46,644 bases of DNA from a virus (IMGVR_UViG_3300044639_000272:1-46644), one strand, 5' to 3'; counted from the stretch's first letter, positions 24,301-32,534 are shown. Notes: generated from the letters alone by a model not told the origin. Made by a program: numbers and translations.

Positions 24301-25781
24301 GTCCATACCCCGTTATAGGAAGTAGGAGACATACCGGTAACATTGATAGTTGTTCCAGTAGCAAAAGGTATAATATCTTGTGTAGCAAAATTTAAAATAA
24401 ATCTATTAATTCCGTATGTAACAGATGTAATTTCTAAGTCAGCACCAGAACTTACGCCTGCACTAGTTGATACAATACCAACAGTGAATACGTTAGCACC
24501 TATAATATTACCTGATGCTGTTACTTGTGTAACTCCTAAGTTACCTACGTTAGCATTTCCAGTAACTGATAATGCACCAGATGTGGTAAGATTACCACCA
24601 GATACGTTACCTGCTATACTCAACAAATTACTTGTTCTATTAAAAGTTAGGCCCGGAACTGCCGCTGCATTACCATTATCATTAAATGTAATTTCACCAT
24701 TGGCACCTGGTGCTTGCAATGTCGCAGTACCTGTTACTGTAACACCACCGCCTGTAATTATTGTTTGAGTAGCACCAGTACCAATTGTAATACTAGCAAC
24801 TGCTAATGCATCAGCTTCAACATTTCCTACTACTGATATATTGCCTGAAGTTATATCACCTATTACTGATAGGTTAGTCAATGAGCCTAAACTGGTAATC
24901 AAAGGTTGAGATGTACTGGTCATAGTACCATCTAAATACACCGCAGTTACATTGCCTGCATCAATATTACTAGTGACAACTACACTTTCCATTACAACAG
25001 CGCCAGCTGATTCTGAAATTGTTGCGCCACCTAATCTTAATGTAGTACCACTTAACCACAAATCTTTCCATCGTTGTGTTGAACTACCCAAATCATATTG
25101 ATTATTTCCAGCTGGGACAAAATTACCAGTTACATTCCCAGTGACTAATAGATTAGCAGTAGTAATATTAGCACTATTGATATTACCTGTAACTGTGATA
25201 TTACCGCCGTTAATAGTAGTTGAAGTAATAGTACTAGATACTGACACGTTAGTAAGAGTTATCGTGGTTGCATTTGATCCAATTGTTTGTGAACCTAAGT
25301 ATAAGGTAGAGCCACTTAAGTATAAATCTTTCCAACGATTAGTAGGAGTTCCTAAATCATATGTTATATTTGAACTAGGTACTAACGCTGAAGTAACAAA
25401 ATTAGCTACGTTTAAATTACTAGTACGTACATTACCTGATAAATTTGCATTGCCTGTTGTTATTGTGTTAGCTAAATTTAACACAAAAGGTGTGTTATAA
25501 CTTGAGCTGGTCGCTGTATTACTTGTAGCAGCTCCGATGCCAACCAATAAACTATTAGATGTATTAATACTAATATTAGGAAAAGCGGTTGTAATATAAA
25601 TATTACCAGTTGTTCTATTCTGTGTTAGTCCAGGTCCTACGTTTAGTTCCGATACACCTGAGGTTAGTGTAGTGTTGTATAAATCTGAAAAGTTGTTTTG
25701 TATTTTTTGGAATGCCGAACGAATTGGGTCCGCCGCTGGATCATTAGGGAAACTACCAAAATCAATAAATTGTTGGGCCAT
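21348..25781 (-). CDS. Giant repeat-rich tail fibre protein, 1477 residues
   Basis: The N-terminus (PNDPAADPIRSAFQKIQNNF) looks like an attachment helix. Two copies of a YDLG-x(3)-(N/Q)RWKDL-x-LSG motif lie near 25320-25370 and 25050-25105. The main part repeats GN(V/L/I)-type strands every 15 to 31 residues, and includes four related modules of about 85 residues (near 24225-24480, 23035-23310, 22505-22745, 21970-22225) that share P-x-F-x-x-G-x-x-(I/V), SG and YNG. A 31-residue repeat with 38 identical bases occurs at 23659-23696 and 23752-23789. The C-terminal 100 residues form a non-repetitive tip. It is probably a trimeric beta-helical fibre. A late element and AAGG precede the gene. Confidence 0.85.
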   Translation of the reverse strand: MAQQFIDFGSFPNDPAADPIRSAFQKIQNNFSDLYNTTLTSGVSELNVGPGLTQNRTTGNIYITTAFPNISINTSNSLLVGIGAATSNTATSSSYNTPFVLNLANTITTGNANLSGNVRTSNLNVANFVTSALVPSSNITYDLGTPTNRWKDLYLSGSTLYLGSQTIGSNATTITLTNVSVSSTITSTTINGGNITVTGNINSANITTANLLVTGNVTGNFVPAGNNQYDLGSSTQRWKDLWLSGTTLRLGGATISESAGAVVMESVVVTSNIDAGNVTAVYLDGTMTSTSQPLITSLGSLTNLSVIGDITSGNISVVGNVEADALAVASITIGTGATQTIITGGGVTVTGTATLQAPGANGEITFNDNGNAAAVPGLTFNRTSNLLSIAGNVSGGNLTTSGALSVTGNANVGNLGVTQVTASGNIIGANVFTVGIVSTSAGVSSGADLEITSVTYGINRFILNFATQDIIPFATGTTINVTGMSPTSYNGVWTVLTGTTSTAAVTSAITTTVVTLGRVRGGGNIVTNGFLTVIGNASVGNITTTRVDGTIVSVSGNVEGANLVASGVLRVDGNANVGNLTTSGFVSAATLATSASMAASTFITAGSYISATGNVSGANITTTGNVDTLNAFVSGTLTANILSATGTLSGGNLSTAGTLSAGTTTLGDTTTGNVTANYFSALGLSTSGALNAGTTTLGDTTTGNVTANILSAAALSTAGTLSAGNTSLGNITSVGLISATGKVTAGNLETGGTLRVNSVANLNSVETTAIALNGELTGATRMESQLLNVIGNMTSANANIGQFLTVVGNATIGNIVSNNSLVIQNTASIASSVNVGANLAISAISGTGAPTNLVTVTFTSQSTIPFPTGATVVISGVTTTTGYNGTYTAVSGNLTAVTYTSSTSGTGGVVSARIITGGLGLRVQGNATMSSLEILGATLNAQSATANFGTLNSNAMLINGIANAQSMEIQSTLSVTGTTTAGNLTANTNISAGGNISASGTITINQNATIGSSLTVGANLSLTAIAGTGSIVTANYSAQSFPPFPVGSNVIISGVATTAYNGEFVVTEANVGFVKYNDTTSSASGTLGRIRTGGTSLNIRGNASIINLEAASFQSNVATANFITMSSSGFLNLNGANANIGNANLTSANVTGDSSGGNLISRGYLAVSGNASMDRVTANAGITTAGAVNIGYNVQIQASGSSGNGTVATLAFSATQAIPPFPTGTTIIVSGLAPAGFNGTVTVASSNTTHVAYNNSTNGVVTQGGFARTSGTQMILQGVANIGSINTTGDISAGSTGNVSGNTFTATLFSGNGASITNLQAGSIVGQVANSLISTTVTGAAQSNITSVGSLSGLTLVGALTATDQDATFSKVLVSVQAGISASGTTLSGATALTKSINVVSSVNPGVNDSVRLPGATVGQQVIIINTTASTLKVFPANGSQIDGLGTNISFPLGAGARLMIVAATTTQWYTMVGVYG
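23659..23789 (-). repeat. Tandem 93-bp repeat with a 38-bp identical core inside the fibre gene
   Basis: Bases 23659-23696 and 23752-23789 are identical. The period of 93 bases is 31 codons and encodes TTLGDTTTGNVTAN plus a variable part. A third, diverged unit continues on the left. Such a repeat could expand or contract in frame. Confidence 0.8.
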
Positions 25782-25802
25782 GTCTATATCTACCTTATTA
25801 AG

Positions 25803-25810
25803 TATTTATC
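25803..25810 (-). promoter_or_regulatory. Late promoter element GATAAATA before the giant fibre gene
   Basis: It lies between a strong terminator and the fibre ATG and leaves a predicted 16-nt leader with AAGG. Confidence 0.6.
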
Positions 25811-25833
25811 GTTTTTAAATCAGATGTAGCATC

Positions 25834-25863
25834 CAAAAAAATAGCCCGGCGAACCAGGCTATT
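25834..25863 (-). terminator. Rho-independent terminator with UUCG tetraloop
   Basis: AATAGCCTGG and CCGGGCTATT pair (10 bp, one G-T wobble) around TTCG, followed on the minus strand by seven T. It closes the transcript of the 871-residue gene just before the late promoter of the fibre gene. Confidence 0.9.
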
Positions 25864-25879
25864 GAAAATACGGTTTTTA

Positions 25880-28495
25880 TTATTTTATACCGCTTAATTT
25901 CTTCCACTCGTTTAAAGATTCTCTAACCGAAACACGGGTTGGATTTCCTACTGTTTGGTCTGACTTCATCTTATGTAAGTCGCCGCCCATTGATAATAAT
26001 GCCTTTAATTGCATTAATTCTGTATCACCCATTGCATCACCGCCTGCGTCATTTGAGAAGCCCTCTTCAACTTGTTCTTCACATGTATGACCTTCATACA
26101 TCATTCCACCGCATTCATTGCAAGTTTCATGGTCGTGACCTTCTTTGACTTTTTCCATGTCACCGTCGCCATCTAAATCGGCTTCTTGTTTACCTTGGGC
26201 ACGTGCTTTTGCTAAATTACCGGTAAACATGTTACCTTCTTCCATATCATCTTCTTTGACTGGATATTGTTTTCCACCTACAGAGAATTTTTGACCTTTG
26301 TCAGGAATATTATCTGATTTTGCTTTAGCTACTGCACCTGAGAAAGCATTACCTTCGTCAGTTTTTTCTTCTTCGCCGGCATCGTCTGTGTCATCTTGTT
26401 GTGCATCACCTTCTTCGTCACCGGCTGGTTGTAATGCAGTGTCATCAGAACCTGCTTCATCTTCATAATCACTACTGTGACTGTGATCCATAGAACCTTC
26501 TTCACCACCCATATCAATGCCTGACATTTTCTTAATTAATGCAAGCATGTCATTGTCATCACCAACTACGTCAGGACTCATTTGCGGTTGAGTACCAGTA
26601 CCTGTTGGTTCTTCCTCACCTTGAGATACTACACCATAACCAACTGCAGGCTTGTCGTTTCCACCAAACACGCCGATGCCAGCGTTACGCAATACGCCCA
26701 TTAGTTGCTCTGCGTCAGCGTCAGTAGCACTAATGGTTACTGAATCTGGAGCACCTTGTTGTCCTGTACTGCTAGAAACAGTAATACCTTCATTTAGAAT
26801 GTTGTTTAGCTGATTTTCCCAGCTTTCATATTGTACGTCTTTCATTTCTTCTGTGCTTTCTAATCTAGTTTTTGGTTTACGCAATCCTGATATAAAATTA
26901 ACTGCTCTATCGGTTGCGGCATTAATAGGATCTACACTCCACGGAGTTGGCTTTTCAACTGGTTTGTTAGTAGCTTGAATTCTACTAGGTTTAAACATAC
27001 TAATATCACCTGGCTTGCTATCCATACCATGTGTTGTATGTAAATCTTTACTTGGATGAGGAATTAAATCACCTTCTTCTAAACTTTCGTCAAAGTTAAC
27101 AAAGCCAAAGTGTTCTAAGGCCGAATCACGCATCTGATCTTTATAAGAACCGGCCATGCTTCTAAATCTACCATGTGCTAATGTCTTATTAATGACTGAT
27201 ATAGCTAATGCTTTATCTTTTAATTCTATTGCAGGTTTGATGTTATAACCTTTTGGTCCTAATTCTAACTCGTCAAAGAACTTAGTCATTTGTTCTTTTT
27301 GACCTTCTGTTAATACCACATCAGTAGCTTCTAGACTCTCATGCATTTTATCTTCTTTACTACTATACTTAGCACGAATGTTTTGCTTAGTCTTTTCGCT
27401 AGCATGTTTTTGTCCAGCTTGTCGTAATGCATTCATACCATCTTTGCCGTATTTCTTGTTACCCAAATATGCTTGTAATCCTGATTCATCAACTGCATCT
27501 TCAGCCATTGTTTGATCATCAGTATTCAAACTCATTTCACCTTTACCAATTGATTGCTTAATCTGTGCAGCCAATTGAGGATTAGAAACTGTGCCTAATG
27601 TTTTATTGCCTTGCTGAATAACTTGTGTGTTAGTTTGACTAGCTGGTTTGATTTGAACAGGTTGTTGCGTGTTCATATCTTCATCTACACCTTTGTGTAT
27701 TCCTATGCCTTGATTACTACCGGGAGTTATTCCTTTAGCACGTGCATCTTTTACTGCGGCTGCAGCCGCATTTCTATGTGCTTGTGTTTGAGAATTATGA
27801 ACCCAATCTGAATCTGGATTAGCTGCTTTATTTCCGGCAACTTGGCTTGCACTTTTATAACGTACGGTATTGCCTTGGAGGCCTGGCATGCCTGTTTTCC
27901 CAGTAGGGTCTCTATAAGCTACCCGTACTGCTTCCTCTACACCTTGTTCTTTAAAATTTGTCATTGGTTTCTTTGTAACTTGAGCAGATTTATTTGTTGG
28001 TGTAACTTTAGTCGCTAATCTATCACCTACGTGTTTAACTTCTCTGTCATTACGTTTCATATTAGGATTTTTATTATAGAAATCCTGAGTTTGTTTGTTC
28101 ATCCAAGAAGTATCCTTCTCACCTTCATTAACTATTGTAGTTTGAAGTTCATCAATGTATTCTTTTAAACTGTGCTTCTTAGAAACTTTACCAACTTCTT
28201 TCTTTGGCTTCTTACCGCCACCAAATACATCACCAACACCAGTAGTGTCATATTTCTTTACTTCGCCGGAATCATCTGCGCCCTTTTTAGGACGACCACG
28301 GCCCTTTTTAGGTGCATCTTTTTTAGCTTCAGCATCTTTATTAATTTTACCGACTTTATGTCCGTATTGGTCACGTACATCTTCTTTACCATGACTTGAA
28401 CCGTAATCACCTTTATGGACTCGTCCTTTTGGTGTTTCTTTTGTTTCACCTTCGGAAAGGGAACTCATTGCTTGTAATAGGTTTCTAAAATCCAT
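25880..28495 (-). CDS. Large acidic and basic segmented protein with AT-hook-like motif, 871 residues
   Basis: No full-length family is recognised. The first 130 residues are strongly basic and include KKGRGRPKKGA (about residues 71-81), an AT-hook core that binds the minor groove of AT-rich DNA. A middle section (about 400-480) contains an ordered-looking helical domain (KGYNIKPAIELKDKALAISV, HGRFRSMAGSYKDQM). Residues 640-780 are very acidic. Near the end HDHETCNECGGMMYEGHTC (about residue 800) is a possible zinc-binding cluster. It ends SLNEWKKLSGIK. The size, segmented charge and position among head/tail genes suggest an internal or assembly protein of the virion; function is unknown. It overlaps the upstream gene by TAATG. 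Confidence 0.75.
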   Translation of the reverse strand: MDFRNLLQAMSSLSEGETKETPKGRVHKGDYGSSHGKEDVRDQYGHKVGKINKDAEAKKDAPKKGRGRPKKGADDSGEVKKYDTTGVGDVFGGGKKPKKEVGKVSKKHSLKEYIDELQTTIVNEGEKDTSWMNKQTQDFYNKNPNMKRNDREVKHVGDRLATKVTPTNKSAQVTKKPMTNFKEQGVEEAVRVAYRDPTGKTGMPGLQGNTVRYKSASQVAGNKAANPDSDWVHNSQTQAHRNAAAAAVKDARAKGITPGSNQGIGIHKGVDEDMNTQQPVQIKPASQTNTQVIQQGNKTLGTVSNPQLAAQIKQSIGKGEMSLNTDDQTMAEDAVDESGLQAYLGNKKYGKDGMNALRQAGQKHASEKTKQNIRAKYSSKEDKMHESLEATDVVLTEGQKEQMTKFFDELELGPKGYNIKPAIELKDKALAISVINKTLAHGRFRSMAGSYKDQMRDSALEHFGFVNFDESLEEGDLIPHPSKDLHTTHGMDSKPGDISMFKPSRIQATNKPVEKPTPWSVDPINAATDRAVNFISGLRKPKTRLESTEEMKDVQYESWENQLNNILNEGITVSSSTGQQGAPDSVTISATDADAEQLMGVLRNAGIGVFGGNDKPAVGYGVVSQGEEEPTGTGTQPQMSPDVVGDDNDMLALIKKMSGIDMGGEEGSMDHSHSSDYEDEAGSDDTALQPAGDEEGDAQQDDTDDAGEEEKTDEGNAFSGAVAKAKSDNIPDKGQKFSVGGKQYPVKEDDMEEGNMFTGNLAKARAQGKQEADLDGDGDMEKVKEGHDHETCNECGGMMYEGHTCEEQVEEGFSNDAGGDAMGDTELMQLKALLSMGGDLHKMKSDQTVGNPTRVSVRESLNEWKKLSGIK

Positions 28496-28713
28496 TATCG
28501 TGATCCTCGTTTATCTAATTTATCTTCCATACGTGTAAGTTGTCTTTGCAACTCCACAATTCGGTCGTTTGTATCTTCAACTTTTGCATGTGTTACAGCA
28601 ACTTTTTTTTCAATGTTTTTTACATTGTCATTCATTGTAATATATCCTGTGCCACCTATTCCCAAGGCACCAACCAAAATCCATGTAAGTTGACTGGTGT
28701 TGAATTCGATCAT
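28495..28713 (-). CDS. Small single-pass membrane protein with coiled coil
   Basis: The protein has 72 residues: one hydrophobic segment (about residues 9-27, LTWILVGALGIGGTGYITM) and then a charged helix with heptad spacing (NIEKKVAVTHAKVEDTNDRI, VELQRQLTRMEDKLDKRG). The layout resembles small phage lysis proteins of the XhlA or inner-membrane spanin kind, but no lipoprotein partner is adjacent. It could also anchor an assembly complex. The start overlaps the stop of the 198-residue gene. Confidence 0.75.
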   Translation of the reverse strand: MIEFNTSQLTWILVGALGIGGTGYITMNDNVKNIEKKVAVTHAKVEDTNDRIVELQRQLTRMEDKLDKRGSR

Positions 28714-29309
28714 TATTTTCTAGCTCCTGTACTAGGTAATTGTGGTCTTGTCATTTTAGTCATAGGACTAACTGTGTTTATTCCGTCTTTGCTCTTATTA
28801 GGACTTACTGGAGTAGTTTTGCCTGCATATGGAATATTAATACTAGGCTTTTTAGGCATTACACGATCTAGATATTGATTTGCATATTCTTTGCTAGCTT
28901 CTTTGCCATTATCTTCTAACTCTGTCTTTAGTAATAAAGGTTGATCTTTTTGTTCATTAGCATAACCTTCAGCTTCACTATTGATGCTATCATCATAATC
29001 AGTAGTAACTACTCTGACATTGTTTATGTTGCAACCACAATGTTGAGCGCATTGCTGAATCATTGGTTCAGTTGCAGGATATTTGAATTCAGCTTTGATA
29101 ATGGTAATAGACTCATTATGCAAGTCAGGAAATCCATATGGATCTTTTTGAATAGGTGTAGTTTTTGGATCATCAATTTTGACTGGGTCAAATTTGGACA
29201 AATTATGTCTGAACAATTCCAAAAAGTTTTTTTCACAATCGCCGGCAATCTTAATTGTATAGCGATATGTTCTAACACTTTCGGTTAAATATTGACGTAG
29301 GCTCTTCAT
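28713..29309 (-). CDS. Probable virion protein, 198 residues
   Basis: It begins MKSLRQYLTESVRTYRYTIK. An alpha/beta domain covers about residues 15-105 (TIKIAGDCEKNFLELFRHNL; ESITIIKAEFKYPATEPMIQ; CNINNVRVVTTDYDDS). The C-terminal 60 residues are Pro/Ser/Lys-rich and probably disordered. Its place next to the small terminase and its own late element with AGGA site argue for a head assembly or virion role. No specific T4 counterpart is recognised. Confidence 0.7.
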   Translation of the reverse strand: MKSLRQYLTESVRTYRYTIKIAGDCEKNFLELFRHNLSKFDPVKIDDPKTTPIQKDPYGFPDLHNESITIIKAEFKYPATEPMIQQCAQHCGCNINNVRVVTTDYDDSINSEAEGYANEQKDQPLLLKTELEDNGKEASKEYANQYLDRVMPKKPSINIPYAGKTTPVSPNKSKDGINTVSPMTKMTRPQLPSTGARK

Positions 29310-29328
29310 TGTTTTATTCCTGTTCTAT

Positions 29329-29336
29329 TATTTATC
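29329..29336 (-). promoter_or_regulatory. Late promoter element GATAAATA
   Basis: It overlaps the stop of the gp16-like gene and leaves a predicted 14-nt leader with AGGA before ATG 29309. Confidence 0.55.
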
Positions 29337-29820
29337 AATTTACTGGTTTTTTGTTTGCCAGAATACTCTTGAGAAGTTCATTACGATCCACTAAGCTACC
29401 CTCACCTAGTGGAACATTTGCAATCTCTTTATCTTTCTCAACATTTTTTTGATCTAGACTTGCTTTTTTCAACTGCAAATCAATCATTTTTAATTTCTTG
29501 TTAATCTTAGCCGTCTTAGCAGTTATAGCATGTCCTAACATTGTACCAGCACTATTGAATATCTCACTAGCAAATCTGCTATCGACTTGCATCCCCAAAT
29601 CCATTAAATCTTTATAACTGTCTTGAGCCAGTTTTGCCAATTCATCCATCTCAGTATCACTTGCTTCTAACCCACGAACTTGTGGTAATGCTTGTTCTAT
29701 CTTATCTAAAGTAGAGTATGTTTCTTGCGTTACTAAATCCATATCTTTGCCGAGTATGGGTTCAGTTAATGATGATTCCTCTGTAGGTAAATCAAACAAT
29801 TCTGATAATTTTTTTGTCAT
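29335..29820 (-). CDS. 16: Terminase small subunit, gp16-like
   Basis: The protein has 161 residues, mostly helical. The central part (TEMDELAKLAQDSYKDLMDL, then RFASEIFNSAGTMLGHAITAK and KINKKLKMIDLQLKKA) has the layout of T4-type small terminases, in which a pair of long helices forms the ring that recognises DNA. The N-terminus KKLSELFDLPTEE also fits this family in marine T4-like phages. It would start headful packaging with the large terminase gp17, which is outside the window. It lies next to gp4. The call rests on pattern and position, not on a catalytic motif. Confidence 0.65.
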   Translation of the reverse strand: MTKKLSELFDLPTEESSLTEPILGKDMDLVTQETYSTLDKIEQALPQVRGLEASDTEMDELAKLAQDSYKDLMDLGMQVDSRFASEIFNSAGTMLGHAITAKTAKINKKLKMIDLQLKKASLDQKNVEKDKEIANVPLGEGSLVDRNELLKSILANKKPVN

Positions 29821-29849
29821 GCTATTTGTCCATAATAGCAGTATTTATT
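29820..29849 (-). promoter_or_regulatory. Late promoter AATAAATA followed by a hairpin at the gp16 start
   Basis: The element is at 29842-29849 and overlaps the gp4 stop. TGCTATT (29834-29840) and AATAGCA (29820-29826) are perfect 7-bp arms with a 7-nt loop, and the right arm runs into the ATG. There is only a weak GGA ahead of ATG. Confidence 0.5.
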
Positions 29850-30285
29850 ACTTACGCCTACCGTTATAAAACAAGTCATCCTCTGTGATTACACGGAATG
29901 TAAATCCATATTGTTTACAGTATGCTTTAGCACTAGCCCACTTGGCGTGATTAATAGCAACAATTGCTATATCTCTTGCGCTAGCCTTTCTACTTTCAAT
30001 CAGGCTTTGTTTTTTAGGTTTGATCTCTACAATTTCAGCAAACTGTTTTCCAAACTTGTTTTCATATAGTATAAAGAAGTCTGGAATATAATTAGTAACT
30101 TTACCTGTTAAAGGATGACGATAGGGGATACGTATTGATTCGCTTGCCCATTTAATTACATTCTTGTTGCCGTCACAGAATTGCATGAATGTGAATTCCC
30201 ATCCACTACGATATCTAGGTGTATGATTACCAATATACTTATCAGGATTTCTAGGCACAAATATGCCCTGTGCAAAGTTTGCCAT
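29848..30285 (-). CDS. 4: Head completion nuclease, gp4-like
   Basis: At 145 residues it is close to T4 gp4. It shares long stretches with it as recalled: MANFAQGIFVPRNPDKYIGN, then YRSGWEFTFMQFCD, IKWASESIRIPYRHP, TNYIPDFF and EIVEIKPKK. PD at 68-69 and E-x-K at 87-89, with Glu 30, make a PD-(D/E)xK nuclease active site of the TnsA kind. In T4 gp4 acts at the end of head filling, before tail joining. The start is next to the stop of the upstream 121-residue gene. Confidence 0.95.
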   Translation of the reverse strand: MANFAQGIFVPRNPDKYIGNHTPRYRSGWEFTFMQFCDGNKNVIKWASESIRIPYRHPLTGKVTNYIPDFFILYENKFGKQFAEIVEIKPKKQSLIESRKASARDIAIVAINHAKWASAKAYCKQYGFTFRVITEDDLFYNGRRK

Positions 30286-30650
30286 TATATTACAGCATTT
30301 CTAGCTACTACTTGATTAGGTTGAGGAATAGAACTCACACCATATAAAGTTGTTTTGCTTTTCAAACTGTTTAGATAGTATGCAACCAATGCATTAGCGG
30401 TAGATAACCCATTAGAACCTTTAATTTCTTCTAACAATATCAATGGATTTTCACCAGTGATATTAGAAATTCTAAAAATGATTGTTGTAAAATTTTTAGC
30501 TACGTTTTCGCTTTTAGATAGCGAATAAAAATAACTATATATAATTTCATATTGATTAGCCTCTACAACTAAATCAAAATTATAAAATTGATCAAATACA
30601 CGTACTGTGTTATCTAACTGACTTCTTGGTGCATCTATTGTTTGTGCCAT
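30285..30650 (-). CDS. Probable virion assembly protein, 121 residues
   Basis: There is no enzyme motif. The sequence is alpha/beta (FDQFYNFDLVVEANQYEIIY, KNFTTIIFRISNITG, ALVAYYLNSLKSKTTLYGV). It sits between the gp48/54-like and gp4 genes and has its own late element with GAGG site, so a structural or assembly role is likely. I recall similar proteins at this place in other marine T4-like phages, but the function is not known. Confidence 0.7.
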   Translation of the reverse strand: MAQTIDAPRSQLDNTVRVFDQFYNFDLVVEANQYEIIYSYFYSLSKSENVAKNFTTIIFRISNITGENPLILLEEIKGSNGLSTANALVAYYLNSLKSKTTLYGVSSIPQPNQVVARNAVI

Positions 30651-30667
30651 AATATACCTCGTAAAAG

Positions 30668-30675
30668 TATTTATG
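30668..30675 (-). promoter_or_regulatory. Late promoter element CATAAATA with partly paired leader
   Basis: It overlaps the stop of the gp48/54-like gene and leaves a 12-nt leader with GAGG before ATG 30650. ATACTT and AGGTAT (one G-T pair, 5-nt loop) could pair and cover the ribosome site in read-through RNA. Confidence 0.5.
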
Positions 30676-31861
30676 TGACTTGTTTAGGTGTTGATCTAAT
30701 ATCGCTGTATGCCCCATTAATAGAGTTAGGAGCATTCCTAATTGCACTGGCTGCTTGAGTTGGGAAATTAAATGCAGTGTTGCGATTAGGTGTCCCCTGT
30801 AAAGCGTTAGTAGCTATACCCATTGCTTCTGACTTTGCAATTCTTAATATATTTTGAGGATTTTTAAAAGTATTAGCCGCGGTGCCAGCTTTCTGTACTG
30901 CTCCTACAATGTTGCCGTTTTCTAAGTCATCTAATATGCCGCCAGCAGCATCAACAAGACCACCTTGACCTAATATAGTTGCATTTGAACCGGGACGAGC
31001 GATAGGACTTAGTACAGTATCATAATGATCATTACTGCCAAAACCTTTAACAATATCATACGGCTTACGACCATCAACTGCACCTTCATAATATTTTACA
31101 GTTTCATAATTCAAAGTCATTTGATTTTCCATCACGCCACCACCTTCACTATAATTGTACGTGTCATGGCTAAAACTTTCAATGATAGGATTAATTAGTC
31201 TATACAAAGAAAAACTATGTTGGTTGAAACCGTATATATTAATACCCTTAAAGAACGGTGCTTTGCTTATGCCTAAACTTGCGGCTGAGTTAGTTGCTGG
31301 ACTATTACCAGTCTCACCTATGTATCCCCAGTCATCATTGCCAGTGATAGTAGGATCGTAAATATTTCTACGATTTAAATTATATCTAACTGCATTGTCG
31401 CCACCAAACCTAGCTGCAACACCGCTAATAGTTGTATTGGTATTACTATCCACCTGTGTTGCATCTTTATAGTAGTATGTGTAATACGTATACCATAATT
31501 TTTTAATTAAATTTTGATTATCATCATGGAATACAACGTTAATAGGATCGTATTTGATTTTAGTTTGCACTACTCGTTTACGATTGTATTGGTTTAGTGT
31601 AGCTAAATCAAATGTATACTTAGGTAGTTGTATATTTTTAACGGCTAATCCAAAATTTTGATCTTGAGGCCAACCTTGTGTAGCACCGATGTAGTCTTTG
31701 TTAATATCAAAATAAACATGGAATAGAAACTTAAACTTGGGTGAATACCCATAAGCATTTGTTCTAAATGTTTTACTTGCGTGTTGGTAATCACGCAAGT
31801 ATTCATTAGTAAAGAACGATGTTGCGGCGTCAGTTAATAGGTTTTGAACGAACCCAGCCAT
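30671..31861 (-). CDS. Baseplate-tail tube junction protein, gp48/gp54-like
   Basis: The protein has 396 residues. The core (PKFKFLFHVYFDIN, then FGLAVKNIQLPKYTFDLATL and KIKYDPINVVFHDDNQNLIK, and later SFSHDTYNYSEGGGVMENQM) follows the two-strand tail-tube fold in which gp54 and gp48 of T4 lie between baseplate and tube. The gene follows the tail tube gene by 12 bases, as expected. T4 has two separate proteins for this job; only one is in the window, and gp48 and gp54 cannot be told apart here. The C-terminal 110 residues are Ala/Asn/Gly-rich and unstructured. The Shine-Dalgarno site is weak (GAG). Confidence 0.7.
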   Translation of the reverse strand: MAGFVQNLLTDAATSFFTNEYLRDYQHASKTFRTNAYGYSPKFKFLFHVYFDINKDYIGATQGWPQDQNFGLAVKNIQLPKYTFDLATLNQYNRKRVVQTKIKYDPINVVFHDDNQNLIKKLWYTYYTYYYKDATQVDSNTNTTISGVAARFGGDNAVRYNLNRRNIYDPTITGNDDWGYIGETGNSPATNSAASLGISKAPFFKGINIYGFNQHSFSLYRLINPIIESFSHDTYNYSEGGGVMENQMTLNYETVKYYEGAVDGRKPYDIVKGFGSNDHYDTVLSPIARPGSNATILGQGGLVDAAGGILDDLENGNIVGAVQKAGTAANTFKNPQNILRIAKSEAMGIATNALQGTPNRNTAFNFPTQAASAIRNAPNSINGAYSDIRSTPKQVT

Positions 31862-31873
31862 TAATTACTCTTA

Positions 31874-32500
31874 TTAACCGATACCAGTAACTGCTGTACC
31901 ACCAAATGCACGACCTACATTTGTACCGATACCCGAAGTCAATGGTGACTGAATTGCATTATCAAATCTCACGCTTAACTGAATTGTAGCTGGGTCACTT
32001 GTTTTGTAATCCAAGTTATTATAGTTGGCTGTTTTAATAAAGCATCCATACAATTCCCAGGTTTCTAATACAGAAGGTGTAAGTACACCGTTACCACCAT
32101 CAAGAATTTCATAATTGATTTGAAACTTATAATCTTGTGCAGTTGCGGCACTAGCTTGTTCAACAAAGTCCATTTGTTTCTGAATTTGTTGTCCAACCAA
32201 TTTACTAACGTTGCCTTGAGCATCGTCACGTAGATTAACTGTAGTTTCTTGCCATGCATGTTTACCTGCAAGATAAATTCTTGAGTTATATACATCTAAG
32301 GTTACTTCATCAAATTGAACTTGGGGACGAGTAATATCCATTACTTGTTTCGTTAATTCTGTAGTGGAACCACCTACACCAAAGTTTAAGAACAATGCTC
32401 TAAAACGATATTGTAGTTTAGGCATCAATAGACCTTGTGCGTTGGTAGCATTATCCGCTGCAACGGTCATATTGAACAATGATTGTGAGGCTGTTGCCAT
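31874..32500 (-). CDS. 19: Tail tube protein, gp19-like
   Basis: At 208 residues it is longer than T4 gp19 (163). The central part follows the tube fold: KLQYRFRALFLNFG, TKQVMDITRPQVQFDEVTLD, SRIYLAGKHAWQETTVNLRD, DYKFQINYEILDGG, ETWELYGCFIKTANYN and ATIQLSVRFDNA. It directly follows the tail sheath gene, as gp18-gp19 in T4. The gene has a late element and a strong AGGAG site at 15 nt of leader. A stem-loop separates it from the sheath gene, which would allow separate, higher expression. Confidence 0.9.
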   Translation of the reverse strand: MATASQSLFNMTVAADNATNAQGLLMPKLQYRFRALFLNFGVGGSTTELTKQVMDITRPQVQFDEVTLDVYNSRIYLAGKHAWQETTVNLRDDAQGNVSKLVGQQIQKQMDFVEQASAATAQDYKFQINYEILDGGNGVLTPSVLETWELYGCFIKTANYNNLDYKTSDPATIQLSVRFDNAIQSPLTSGIGTNVGRAFGGTAVTGIG

Positions 32501-32522
32501 ATTTTATTCTCCTATATCTTTA

Positions 32523-32530
32523 TTTATCTT
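32523..32530 (-). promoter_or_regulatory. Late promoter element GATAAATA before the tail tube gene
   Basis: It leaves a predicted 15-nt leader with AGGAG, the best ribosome site among the late genes here. Confidence 0.65.
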
Positions 32531-32534
32531 TAAT

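Noticed and set aside
21829-24768. Long + strand open frames opposite the giant fibre gene (for example 24343-24768)
   Set aside because: They are hydrophobic Val/Pro/Leu-rich shadows of the Asn/Thr/Gly repeat frame on the other strand, without ribosome sites or recognisable domains.
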